DNA of 33,524 nucleotides. Origin: a virus. Below are positions 22,941-30,615 of the stretch, piece by piece. The stretch's first letter is position 1; every line of letters begins with the position of its first letter. The DNA is taken from IMG/VR virus record IMGVR_UViG_3300021197_001832, positions 1 to 33,524 of that record; one strand, written 5' to 3'. The position numbers were made by a program, and so were the translations under genes. The notes under the pieces are model-generated. The model was not told the origin of the DNA and did not search any database. It saw only the letters and a list, made by a program, of their open reading frames with translations.

Positions 22941-22943
22941 ATA
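22936..22943 (+). promoter_or_regulatory. Late promoter box (AATAAATA) of the spanin pair
   Basis: 7 of 8 matches, overlapping the endolysin stop codon (22938-22940); 8 nt before ATG 22952. Confidence 0.62.
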
Positions 22944-22951
22944 CGTACATT

Positions 22952-23425
22952 ATGTTCGGACAAATTAAAATGGTAATCACAATAGTACTCATCGCGGGTA
23001 TAGCCGGTGCAGGAATGTATGTGATGAAATTGAGAGCTGACAATGCCACACTCAAGGCAAATCAAATACAACTAGAAACTGCCATCACTGAACAGAACAA
23101 AGTGTTAGAACAACAAAAAGAAGACTTCACAGCAATATTAGAAAGCAATAAAAAACTTAATGTGTTGATCAACACATTCAAAAAAGATTTACAAGACCTA
23201 GACAAAAGATTCACAAAGAAGAACAGAGACATTGGCAAACTAGCAATCGAGAGAACAAAAGCGATTGAAAGAATCATTAACAAAGCTTCAGCCAATGCGG
23301 CAAGATGTGTTGAGTTGGCATCAGGCGCAGAACACACAGAAGAAGAATTAAAAGCAACATTAAAATCGGAGATAAACCCGGAATGCCCGAGTTTAGCAAA
23401 CCCAAACTATGTACCATATCAATAA
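22952..23425 (+). CDS. i-spanin-like inner-membrane protein
   Basis: 157 aa from ATG 22952. One N-terminal membrane segment (MVITIVLIAGIAGAGMYVM, ~7-25) then a long charged coiled coil (LRADNATLKANQIQLETAI, LEQQKEDFTAILESNKKLN and onward) and a short C-terminal end with two Cys. This is the Rz (i-spanin) layout. The lipoprotein gene begins inside its 3' end in another frame (17-nt overlap), as in many Rz/Rz1 pairs. Together they would fuse inner and outer membranes at lysis. Call rests on topology and context, since spanins share little sequence. Confidence 0.72.
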   Translation: MFGQIKMVITIVLIAGIAGAGMYVMKLRADNATLKANQIQLETAITEQNKVLEQQKEDFTAILESNKKLNVLINTFKKDLQDLDKRFTKKNRDIGKLAIERTKAIERIINKASANAARCVELASGAEHTEEELKATLKSEINPECPSLANPNYVPYQ

Positions 23426-23777
23426 AATATTAGCATTAGCATTTATCGTATTACTAACAGGTTGTAGCATTGGTGGCGAAAAGAAGATTAAAATATTCTC
23501 AGTTGAGAAACCAAGAGAGAAATTGGACTACCCCATGCCAACTGCACTTCAACTGGAAGAACTTAAATGGATAATCATCACAAGTGAGAACGCACAAGAA
23601 GTTTTTGCCAAACTAGAAGAGGCAGGCATAGATCCTGTGCTGTTCGGAATAACAGACAAAGACTATCAAGTACTTGCTAGAAACTTTGCACAGATAAGAC
23701 AAAAATTACAAGAAACAAATAATCTTCTTGAGGAATATAAGAAATACTATGAACCAAAAGAAGAGGAGAAAAAATAA
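23409..23777 (+). CDS. o-spanin-like lipoprotein
   Basis: 122 aa with a lipoprotein signal: MYHINKILALAFIVLLTGCS, lipobox LTGC with Cys19. The mature part has KIFSVEKPREKLDYPMP, then helix and coiled coil (NFAQIRQKLQETNNLLEEYKKYYEPK). Overlap with the i-spanin-like gene and endolysin context support an outer-membrane spanin partner, although it is larger than lambda Rz1 (60 aa) and lacks a Pro-rich middle. A host-surface lipoprotein with another role is the alternative. Its stop overlaps the next ATG (TAATG). Confidence 0.68.
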   Translation: MYHINKILALAFIVLLTGCSIGGEKKIKIFSVEKPREKLDYPMPTALQLEELKWIIITSENAQEVFAKLEEAGIDPVLFGITDKDYQVLARNFAQIRQKLQETNNLLEEYKKYYEPKEEEKK

Positions 23778-24211
23778 TGTGGACCTATAGAGCAAAAGTT
23801 GTCAGAGTCATAGATGGCGACACAGTTGATGTCGACATCGATCTAGGGTTTGGAATTTGGCAGAAGAATGAACGTGTGAGGATCATGGGCATAGACACTC
23901 CCGAATCAAGAACAAGAAACAAGATTGAAAAGAAATTTGGGTTGGCGGCAAAAGCCAAACTGAAATCAATACTAGGAAAAATAACCGTGCTTAAGACCAC
24001 AATCAACAAGAAAGGCGTGGACATGAAGGGCAAGTTCGGCAGAGTGCTGGGAGACTTTCTACAGGATGATAAATCTGTTGCAAAAATAATGTGTGAAACA
24101 GGACACGCAGTACCATACTTTGGTGGTGCAAAAGCAAACACACAGAAACAACACATAAAGAACAGGAAGAAACTAGTGGCACAAGGTGTTGTTAAAGGAG
24201 CCATCGAATAA
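23777..24211 (+). CDS. Staphylococcal-nuclease-like (thermonuclease) protein
   Basis: 144 aa. RVIDGDTVDVDIDLGF (Asp13/Asp15), ERVRIMGIDTPE (Arg35, Asp40, Glu43) and GKFGRVLG (Arg89) match the calcium-dependent SNase active site D21/R35/D40/E43/R87. It should cut DNA or RNA non-specifically. No signal peptide, so it would act in the cytoplasm unless released at lysis. Placement inside the lysis region is unusual; use after lysis or in host-DNA breakdown is inference. Confidence 0.87.
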   Translation: MWTYRAKVVRVIDGDTVDVDIDLGFGIWQKNERVRIMGIDTPESRTRNKIEKKFGLAAKAKLKSILGKITVLKTTINKKGVDMKGKFGRVLGDFLQDDKSVAKIMCETGHAVPYFGGAKANTQKQHIKNRKKLVAQGVVKGAIE

Positions 24212-24214
24212 ATA
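24207..24214 (+). promoter_or_regulatory. Late promoter box (AATAAATA)
   Basis: 7 of 8 matches; predicted start near 24220 leaves a short leader with GAGGAG before ATG 24237. Confidence 0.62.
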
Positions 24215-24236
24215 TGCATATTAAACGAGGAGAATT

Positions 24237-24827
24237 ATGGAACTTATAATAGGATTAGCAATGAAATTTTGGCAATGGACAGTATTGATCGCTGTCGTTA
24301 TTGTTGCCGCGATAATCAACTTCACAGACAAGAGAGCAAAGACAAAATTAAAATTCTACTACAAAGGAATGCCAAAGTTACAACCTGTACCGATCGCAAC
24401 AAAGGGCAAAGGTTTTTGGAAAGGTATTGTGATGTGGTTACTTTCAACAAGGAACTGGGTGTTGACAGAAGATTGGAAATACAACATAGACGGTACTGAA
24501 TACGTGATACCAGCAGGATTCCAATTTGATGGTGCAAGTATTCCTAAGTTTTTAAGAACTTTCTTCTCACCGGTTGGTGTGTTGTTGATGGGTGGACTGG
24601 TGCATGACTATGCATACAAGTACAAAACACTTTTAAAAGTAGACAAGAAAGACACAATGGGTGAACTTACACAGAAAAAAGCAGATGAGATCTTCAGAGA
24701 CATCAACATCATCGTAAACGGATTCTACACAATGAACAGACTTGCATACTGGTCATTGAGAATAGGTGGATTCGTTGCATGGAATGGTCACAGAAAAAGA
24801 GATGCAAAGATTGAAGGTGTGAAATAA
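24237..24827 (+). CDS. DUF1353-type membrane-anchored protein
   Basis: 196 aa. One N-terminal membrane segment (FWQWTVLIAVVIVAAIINF, ~11-29), then the DUF1353 core: VIPAGFQFDGASIPKFLRTFFSP (~90-112), GLVHDYAYKY (~120-129), KADEIFRDINI and YWSLRIGGFVAW. DUF1353 proteins are common in phage lysis and tail neighbourhoods but lack a proven activity; the conserved D-G-A-S-[IV]-P and H-D-Y suggest an enzymatic site. It shares a base with the next start (TAATG), pairing it with the holin candidate. Confidence 0.78.
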   Translation: MELIIGLAMKFWQWTVLIAVVIVAAIINFTDKRAKTKLKFYYKGMPKLQPVPIATKGKGFWKGIVMWLLSTRNWVLTEDWKYNIDGTEYVIPAGFQFDGASIPKFLRTFFSPVGVLLMGGLVHDYAYKYKTLLKVDKKDTMGELTQKKADEIFRDINIIVNGFYTMNRLAYWSLRIGGFVAWNGHRKRDAKIEGVK

Positions 24828-25147
24828 TGGCTGAATTAAAAGAAGACAAACTGATTGTAAAGAACGACAACATAGTCAAACGTGGAGCCAAAGACGGTTG
24901 GGAGTTGATCAAAACTGTCTGGGTTTTCTTGAGAGACGAATTACCACAGTTCCTATCTAACTGGAGAACTGTTCCAAGAATAATGATGGGATTGTATGGC
25001 CTAGTGTTCTACAACACAATGCAATGGTTCATGTCATTACCAGAACCAAACAACGCACAGGCTGGTTTCGTTTCAGTTGTTGTTGGTGCGGGTGCGGCCT
25101 GGTTCGGCCTTTACGTAAACGGCAAGAAGACAGACATCAAGAAATAA
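24827..25147 (+). CDS. Two-TM protein, holin candidate
   Basis: 106 aa. A soluble charged N-terminus (~1-45, including GWELIKTVWVFLRDELPQFL) and two membrane segments (RIMMGLYGLVFYNTMQWFMS, ~51-70; FVSVVVGAGAAWFGLYV, ~81-97) with a basic C-terminus (NGKKTDIKK). Size, topology and position after endolysin and spanins suit a class II-like holin that releases the endolysin. Small phage membrane proteins of other function look the same, so this is a contextual call. Confidence 0.58.
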   Translation: MAELKEDKLIVKNDNIVKRGAKDGWELIKTVWVFLRDELPQFLSNWRTVPRIMMGLYGLVFYNTMQWFMSLPEPNNAQAGFVSVVVGAGAAWFGLYVNGKKTDIKK

Positions 25148-25156
25148 TACCAACTG

Positions 25157-25184
25157 TTGACAAATCGTCAATCTGTTATACAAT
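25157..25184 (+). promoter_or_regulatory. Sigma70-type promoter of the proteostasis operon
   Basis: TTGACA (25157-25162), 16-bp spacer, TACAAT (25179-25184). Predicted start 25191, one base before the DnaJ-like ATG (25192). Same hexamers and spacing as the uvdE promoter. Confidence 0.72.
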
Positions 25185-25191
25185 ATAGCTA

Positions 25192-26055
25192 ATGAAAGAT
25201 TATTACAAGGTCCTAGGTGTAGGCGAGACCGCCACCACAGAGCAGATAAAGAAAGCATTCAAGGACATAGCCAAGAAAGAACACCCAGACAGGGGTGGCA
25301 ACAAGGACAGGTTCCAAGAGGCCAGTGAAGCACACGACACACTGAAAAATTCACAGAAACGACACGACTACGACACACAAAGAAAGTTTGGTGGCAGTGG
25401 ACAGGGACAGCACCCGTTCTTTAATGAAGACATATTTGGAGATTTCTTCTCAGGATTCAGTGGCGGAGACATGGACTTCAATGGAAGATTTAACTTCCAG
25501 GGAAATCCAAACATGCAAACAAAGACTTTTAGATCAAGACCACAAGCAAATCGTAATATACAGGTAAGGATGGCCATATCAATCAAAGAGGCCATGATGA
25601 ACAACGAGAAGACCATCAACTACAAACTTCCTTCGGGTAGAGAAGAGTTCGCAACAGTCAAAATACCGGCAGGTGTGCAACACGGAGTGACATTCAAGTT
25701 CGCTGGCATGGGAGATGACTCGATTAAAAATGTACCTCGTGGTGATCTACTTGTACAAATGAGTGTGTTGGATTCAGATGGATACACAAGGAAAGTTAAT
25801 GATCTATACACCGACAAGACCATCGACTGTTTCCAGGCCATAAGGGGTCATGAGTTAAAATTAAAGACACTGGAGGACAGTGTGATAACGGTCAAGGTGC
25901 CTGCAGGCACACAGCATGGAACATTATTGAGTGTAAAAGGTAAAGGAATGCCAGTCCACAGGACATTAAATATAAGAGGAAATCTTTACATTAGAGTTTT
26001 GGTACTGATACCACAATTATCAACAGCAGACCTAAAAAAGATAAAGGACTTATAA
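25192..26055 (+). CDS. DnaJ/CbpA-like co-chaperone (type II J-protein)
   Basis: 287 aa. J domain DYYKVLGVGETATTEQIKKAFKDIAKKEHPDRGG with the HPD tripeptide at 31-33, a Gly/Phe-rich linker (FNEDIFGDFFSGFSGGDMDF), and two beta substrate-binding domains (KIPAGVQHGVTFKFAGMGDD; VKVPAGTQHGTLLSVKGKGMPV). There is no CxxCxGxG zinc finger, so it is of CbpA type. It would stimulate host DnaK ATPase and deliver clients. The stop shares one base with the deformylase start, and ClpA-like follows, giving a folding/proteolysis operon from one host-type promoter. Confidence 0.9.
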   Translation: MKDYYKVLGVGETATTEQIKKAFKDIAKKEHPDRGGNKDRFQEASEAHDTLKNSQKRHDYDTQRKFGGSGQGQHPFFNEDIFGDFFSGFSGGDMDFNGRFNFQGNPNMQTKTFRSRPQANRNIQVRMAISIKEAMMNNEKTINYKLPSGREEFATVKIPAGVQHGVTFKFAGMGDDSIKNVPRGDLLVQMSVLDSDGYTRKVNDLYTDKTIDCFQAIRGHELKLKTLEDSVITVKVPAGTQHGTLLSVKGKGMPVHRTLNIRGNLYIRVLVLIPQLSTADLKKIKDL

Positions 26056-26564
26056 TGATAGAATTGTTTTCATACCCACACCACACACTAGAAACAGTCA
26101 GTACACCGTGGGACTGGAAGACAGATACCATAGAACATCACGCAGACCTCAACAAGTTTGAACATGAGATGATACAGTTCATGAAGGATGAGAGGGGCTT
26201 AGGACTTGCCGCTAACCAGATAGGCATTACCAAAAGATTCTTTGCTATAGGACACGAGTCGTTTGACACAATCTCAAAACCTGCTATAATATGGAACCCA
26301 AAGATAATAAAGTCAAGCAAAGAAAAAGTCATAGATGTAGAAGGTTGCTTGAGCTTTATGGATGTTTGGATAAAAGTGGAGAGACCAAGAAAAGTTGAAG
26401 TGCAATATGAATTATCAAATGGACAACTACACATGGCAGAGCTTGACGGCATGGAGTCGAAGTGTTTCCAACACGAGCTTGATCACTTGGACGGTATCAC
26501 TTTTAACAAGCGAGTCTCAAAACTGAAATGGGACATGGCAAAGAAAAAAGCACGAAAAAATTAA
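26055..26564 (+). CDS. def: Peptide deformylase
   Basis: 169 aa, usual bacterial length. It removes the formyl group from new N-terminal methionines. Motif 1 GLGLAANQ (48-55), motif 2 EGCLS (96-100, Cys98 metal ligand) and motif 3 QHELDHLDG (139-147; His140, Glu141, His144) are intact. Unlike the very short deformylases of some marine cyanophages, the C-terminal part is present (KRVSKLKWDMAKKKARKN). In the same operon as the DnaJ-like and ClpA-like genes. Confidence 0.93.
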   Translation: MIELFSYPHHTLETVSTPWDWKTDTIEHHADLNKFEHEMIQFMKDERGLGLAANQIGITKRFFAIGHESFDTISKPAIIWNPKIIKSSKEKVIDVEGCLSFMDVWIKVERPRKVEVQYELSNGQLHMAELDGMESKCFQHELDHLDGITFNKRVSKLKWDMAKKKARKN

Positions 26565-26791
26565 AAAAAGGGAAAAGGACTAAAGTATGGAAGATATTAA
26601 ACGGAACCTACAACAAGCAGACTCCAATACAGAAGGACGTGGAGAGATTAATTTGTGCAATACAACAGGAATTAGAATGGGACAAGAAGGACATAGCAAC
26701 ATATATAAAGATACAACAAGGCAACATAGATTGGAGTGGAGATGTTAGAAGCAAACGAAGGACTAGAAAAAATATTCGAAGACGCAGTTAA
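26528..26791 (+). CDS. Small basic ORF between deformylase and ClpA-like gene
   Basis: 87 aa, very basic at both ends, with VERLICAIQQELEWDKKDIATYIKIQQGNIDW as a plausible folded middle. It overlaps the upstream gene by 37 nt and the ClpA-like gene by 50 nt. The 177-nt gap between the flanking genes would otherwise be empty. No family recognised; the exact start is uncertain, and the overlap is larger than elsewhere in the window. Confidence 0.45.
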   Translation: MGHGKEKSTKKLKKGKRTKVWKILNGTYNKQTPIQKDVERLICAIQQELEWDKKDIATYIKIQQGNIDWSGDVRSKRRTRKNIRRRS

Positions 26792-29093
26792 AGAGGCGGA
26801 AAAGAGAAAACACGAATACGTGACCATAGAACACGTTCTACTTTCATTGGTCAAAGACAAAGTAATAGGAACCACACTAACAGAATTCAAAATTAATGTT
26901 GGGGCATTGATTAAAGACATAGAAGATTATCTTGATACAAAATGCAATGACATAGTGTCCAAGGGTGAAAATCCAGTAGTCCCAAGAAAGACCGCGTCAC
27001 TGGAGAGACTAATGAACCGAGCATTCACACAGGCACTGTTCCAAGGTAGACAAGATGTGACTTCGATTGACATACTGATCAGCATATTCGCAGAGAAGAA
27101 AAGCTATGGTGCATTCTTCCTTAAGAAACATAAAGTGGACAAACAGGATCTAATGGATCTCGTATCTACAGAGACCATACTGGACGAGGGAATGGCATCA
27201 ATGGGTGGACCACAGCAACCCGGTGGTGAACAAAAATTAAGACCCAATCAAGCAGATAGAATATTAAATGCTTATTGTGAGAACTTGAATCAAAAATATC
27301 TTGACAAGAAGATTGATCCAGTGATAGGTCGAGAAGAAGAAACAAACAATTTAAAACAGATATTAGCAAGAAGAAACAAGAACAATGTACTGATAGTGGG
27401 TGATCCTGGTGTTGGTAAGACAGCAGTTGTGGAAGGACTTGCTAGAAGGATTGCAAAGAACAAAAAGGATATACCCGAATATTTGAAGGATCATATTGTA
27501 TTCAGTTTAGACGTCAACAGCTTGATTGCAGGAAGTAAATTTAGAGGTGACTTTGAGGAGAGATTGAAAATGATCGTTAACGCATTAGATCAAAAAGGCA
27601 AAACAATATTATTCATTGACGAAGCACACATGATCGTTGGTGCTGGCGCAACAGGACAAGGCAATAACATGGACATGGCAAACATGTTAAAACCTGCATT
27701 ATTAAAAGGATCGATCAAAGTTGTTGCTTCTACCACTTGGGAAGAATACAGAAAGTATTTCGAGAAGGATAGAGCATTGATGAGGAGATTCCAAAGACTG
27801 CAAGTTGGAGAACCTTCGAAGGAAACATCTATTAAGATTCTGAAAGGTGTGAAACAATATTATGAATCATTTCATAAATGCACTATAACCGATGAGGCCT
27901 GTGAGGACGCAGTAGATTATTCAAGCAAGTTTATAGCAGACAAGAAACTGCCGGACAAGGCGATTGACATCATAGATGTTGCCTGTGCAAGACTGAGATT
28001 GAATGGCACCAAGGACGGTGTAATTGATCATGACGAAATCATACATGAGTTAAGTGTTATGACAGGTATCAGTATAGAGCAATTGAGTCAGAAACAAGCA
28101 AGTAATTTGAAAACTCTGGAAGAGAAGATGAAATTACAGGTGTTTGGACAGGACAAAGCAATAAACACAATCACAGACAAGATACTTGTTGCAAGGGCAG
28201 GACTTAAAAACCTAAACAAGCCAGTTGGATCATTCCTATTCCTTGGACCAACAGGTTGTGGTAAGACCGAGACTGCAAGACAACTGGCGAAAACACTAGG
28301 TGTAGAACTTGTAAGATTTGATATGTCAGAATATCAAGAGAAACATTCTATTGCAAAACTGATTGGATCACCTCCGGGCTATGTAGGCTATGAAGATTCT
28401 AACATGGGTGGTGGTATGTTTATTAACGAAGTTGAAAAGAATCCACACGCAGTTGTGTTGTTTGATGAGATAGAGAAAGCACACAGAGATGTATCTAACA
28501 TGTTGCTACAAGTAATGGACTACGGAACAGTTACAGGAAGTAATGGCAAGAAAGCAGACTGCAGAAACATCACACTTATAATGACATCTAACCTAGGTGC
28601 AGAAGCTATGGAAAGAAACAACATAGGGTTTGGTAAGAGCGAAAGAGAAGGCGAGGACGACAATGCACTTAAGAAGTTCTTCCCACCAGAGTTTAGGAAC
28701 AGACTGGACGCAGTGATCAAGTTTGATAAACTAGGTGAGAAAACAATGAAATCTATTGTCAAGAAGTTCTTGCAAGAACTTAACACAATGACCATGGAGA
28801 AAGATGTTGAGGTAAATGCAACAGATCCAGCACTTGACTACTTGGTCAAGAAAGGGTTTGATGCTAAACTGGGTGCGAGACCCTTACAGAGAATCATAGA
28901 CGAAGAGATCAAGAATCCTCTGTCCAAGATGATATTGTTCGGGGAACTTAACGAAGGTGGAATGGTAGAAGTCACGCTATCAGAAGATGTTGTTCCAAAA
29001 CTTACAGTAGAATTCAAAGCAAACAAGATCAGTGCAAAAATAACCAATAAAGAGAAAAAAAAATCCAAAGTAAAAAATGAGAAAACATCATAA
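26742..29093 (+). CDS. ClpA-like AAA+ unfoldase
   Basis: 783 aa from ATG 26742 (a GTG two codons earlier is possible). Clp N domain with EKRKHEYVTIEHVLLSLV; AAA domain 1 with Walker A GDPGVGKT (~220-227) and Walker B ILFIDEAH (~289-296); AAA domain 2 with GPTGCGKT (~502-509) and VVLFDEIEKAH (~571-581); FFPPEFRNRLD near 650. No long ClpB-type middle coiled coil. NNIGFGKS (~626-633) holds an IGF tripeptide where ClpA has its ClpP-docking IGL loop, so it could feed substrates to host ClpP. No ClpP is encoded here. Last in the proteostasis operon. Confidence 0.9.
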   Translation: MLEANEGLEKIFEDAVKEAEKRKHEYVTIEHVLLSLVKDKVIGTTLTEFKINVGALIKDIEDYLDTKCNDIVSKGENPVVPRKTASLERLMNRAFTQALFQGRQDVTSIDILISIFAEKKSYGAFFLKKHKVDKQDLMDLVSTETILDEGMASMGGPQQPGGEQKLRPNQADRILNAYCENLNQKYLDKKIDPVIGREEETNNLKQILARRNKNNVLIVGDPGVGKTAVVEGLARRIAKNKKDIPEYLKDHIVFSLDVNSLIAGSKFRGDFEERLKMIVNALDQKGKTILFIDEAHMIVGAGATGQGNNMDMANMLKPALLKGSIKVVASTTWEEYRKYFEKDRALMRRFQRLQVGEPSKETSIKILKGVKQYYESFHKCTITDEACEDAVDYSSKFIADKKLPDKAIDIIDVACARLRLNGTKDGVIDHDEIIHELSVMTGISIEQLSQKQASNLKTLEEKMKLQVFGQDKAINTITDKILVARAGLKNLNKPVGSFLFLGPTGCGKTETARQLAKTLGVELVRFDMSEYQEKHSIAKLIGSPPGYVGYEDSNMGGGMFINEVEKNPHAVVLFDEIEKAHRDVSNMLLQVMDYGTVTGSNGKKADCRNITLIMTSNLGAEAMERNNIGFGKSEREGEDDNALKKFFPPEFRNRLDAVIKFDKLGEKTMKSIVKKFLQELNTMTMEKDVEVNATDPALDYLVKKGFDAKLGARPLQRIIDEEIKNPLSKMILFGELNEGGMVEVTLSEDVVPKLTVEFKANKISAKITNKEKKKSKVKNEKTS

Positions 29094-29694
29094 CAAGTTA
29101 TTCTACGGCAAGTATCGTTACAAGACGGTATTCGAGATGCCAGGTAGCTTAATGTTCTATCCAACAACGGATCAGTACCTTACCAATCTCAAGGAAAAGA
29201 ACGTGGGGTTGAGGGACTTGAATAATTTGGCAGACTTCATAATGCAACACAGGAACAGCATGAGATTTCGTATGCAAGACAAGAAAGCAATATTCTACAC
29301 AAACGAAGGTATGTCAAAAGACTTGATAGGGTCATTCACAAATTACCATGTCAAAACAGAGATTGTGGATCCTAAATTTGGCCTGCTAGATAAAGATTCT
29401 GTGGGGTGTGATAGATTGCCATATGACAAGTACAAGTACCAAGTGCATTTGAGAAAAGATGTACACAAACACGTCAATGAAACAGAAAGAGAAGCACTTC
29501 GAGAATTCATTGAGAGAAACACAAACAACTGCCTAATCACTAACAAATTCGTACTAGACTTCCTGGAAGACAGATCTCCACACTGTTACCATGGATACTT
29601 CTATGTAAAGGACGAAAAATTCTTAACACCAATATACATGATAGCACAGAAAGGAATAGACAAAGTAATTAAATTTGTCAAGGTAAAAAAATGA
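29077..29694 (+). CDS. Hypothetical protein (205 aa)
   Basis: Not recognised. It begins MRKHHNKLFYGKYRYKTVFEMPGSLMFYPTTDQYLTNL and has a charged alpha/beta middle (DFIMQHRNSMRFRMQDKKAIFYT, KYQVHLRKDVHKH) and a C-terminal RSPHCYHGYFYVKDEKFL. It is rich in His, Tyr and Lys and has no membrane segments. Overlap of 17 nt with the ClpA-like gene and 4 nt with the next suggests it extends that operon. Confidence 0.67.
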   Translation: MRKHHNKLFYGKYRYKTVFEMPGSLMFYPTTDQYLTNLKEKNVGLRDLNNLADFIMQHRNSMRFRMQDKKAIFYTNEGMSKDLIGSFTNYHVKTEIVDPKFGLLDKDSVGCDRLPYDKYKYQVHLRKDVHKHVNETEREALREFIERNTNNCLITNKFVLDFLEDRSPHCYHGYFYVKDEKFLTPIYMIAQKGIDKVIKFVKVKK

Positions 29695-29987
29695 ATGCAA
29701 TAAAAAAACTACAAGAGCACAACATATTCAAGAGGGATTCTATTGTAGAGTCTACAATAATGAAGGACTGGATGGGATCACCTGTTGAGAAGAAGGTACA
29801 CCTTATAGTGAGGAAAGTCAGAGAAAACGATTGCCTTTGTGAGGAGTATGGAGAAGCAGACGGCAAGGCATACAAGATCAAGTACTTAGACATATCGACA
29901 ATAGACGGACAGGAACCAAATGAACTGGCCGCTGTGTACGGACTTGGTCCAAAAACAGCAAGGTTCAAGAGACGTAAAGAACAATAA
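29691..29987 (+). CDS. Hypothetical protein (98 aa)
   Basis: Not recognised. Small soluble protein with beta-strands (KVHLIVRKVRENDCLCEEYG, KAYKIKYLDISTIDG) and a C-terminal GLGPKTARFKRRKE, which looks like a basic nucleic-acid contact but is too short for a helix-hairpin-helix call. It is coupled to the gene upstream by ATGA. Confidence 0.62.
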   Translation: MNAIKKLQEHNIFKRDSIVESTIMKDWMGSPVEKKVHLIVRKVRENDCLCEEYGEADGKAYKIKYLDISTIDGQEPNELAAVYGLGPKTARFKRRKEQ

Positions 29988-29990
29988 ATA
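29983..29990 (+). promoter_or_regulatory. Late promoter box (AATAAATA)
   Basis: 7 of 8 matches, 6 nt before ATG 29997; it overlaps the preceding stop codon. Confidence 0.65.
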
Positions 29991-29996
29991 ACAACG

Positions 29997-30611
29997 ATGG
30001 CACAAACAAGCACAACATTATCAGGAGCAAAGTCTCACGTAGTAGATATATCAGGAGCAGATATCAGTTTCACGTCTACTAGCGGAGTATACACTATCAA
30101 GTCAGATGGTACAGTTTTAACTGGAGCAGGAAAACTTGCGGCACTTGATCTAGTAACTGTAACTAATTCAACAAACAACAATTCAACGTTCACAGTGAAA
30201 GCGGTTGTATCAACTACAGAATTCACTGTTGAAGAAATCGTAACAACAGAGACAGCAGATGGTTCTACATCAGTCACACTAGATCACACAGGATTTGTGA
30301 CAGACAAAGCAAAGGGTGACGGATACTATTCGCAACCAGATGGTGTTCACACTGTTGCATATCAGATTGTAAACCTGGGCGACAGCACAGATGATTTCAA
30401 TGGTACAATAAAAATGCAAGGCACACTTGCCACAACACCAACAGAAGATGATTGGTTCGACATATCAGGAACAACACTTACTTCTGACCAAAGCACTACC
30501 AATCATGCATACAACTTTACAGGAAACTTTGTATGGGTAAGGGCAAAGACCGAAACTACCAATCTATCAAGTAACCCTTCCATGGTTACTTCAATACTAT
30601 TAAACAACTAA
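29997..30611 (+). CDS. Probable beta-rich structural protein
   Basis: 204 aa, Thr/Ser/Val-rich and low in Lys/Cys, like virion proteins. N-terminal domain (HVVDISGADISFTSTSGVYTI, LVTVTNSTNNNSTFTV) then a second beta domain (DGVHTVAYQIVNLGDSTDDFNGTIKMQGTL to FVWVRAKTETTNLSSNPSMVTSILLNN) that resembles small decoration or fibre-tip domains. It starts a fresh late transcript (near-leaderless). The specific virion location is unknown. Confidence 0.66.
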   Translation: MAQTSTTLSGAKSHVVDISGADISFTSTSGVYTIKSDGTVLTGAGKLAALDLVTVTNSTNNNSTFTVKAVVSTTEFTVEEIVTTETADGSTSVTLDHTGFVTDKAKGDGYYSQPDGVHTVAYQIVNLGDSTDDFNGTIKMQGTLATTPTEDDWFDISGTTLTSDQSTTNHAYNFTGNFVWVRAKTETTNLSSNPSMVTSILLNN

Positions 30612-30615
30612 TCAC

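Noticed and set aside
26587-26745. Alternative 52-codon frame starting at ATG 26587
   Set aside because: Its translation (many Gln, Asn, Thr) has little protein-like pattern compared with the overlapping frame at 26528, so I kept the latter at low confidence.
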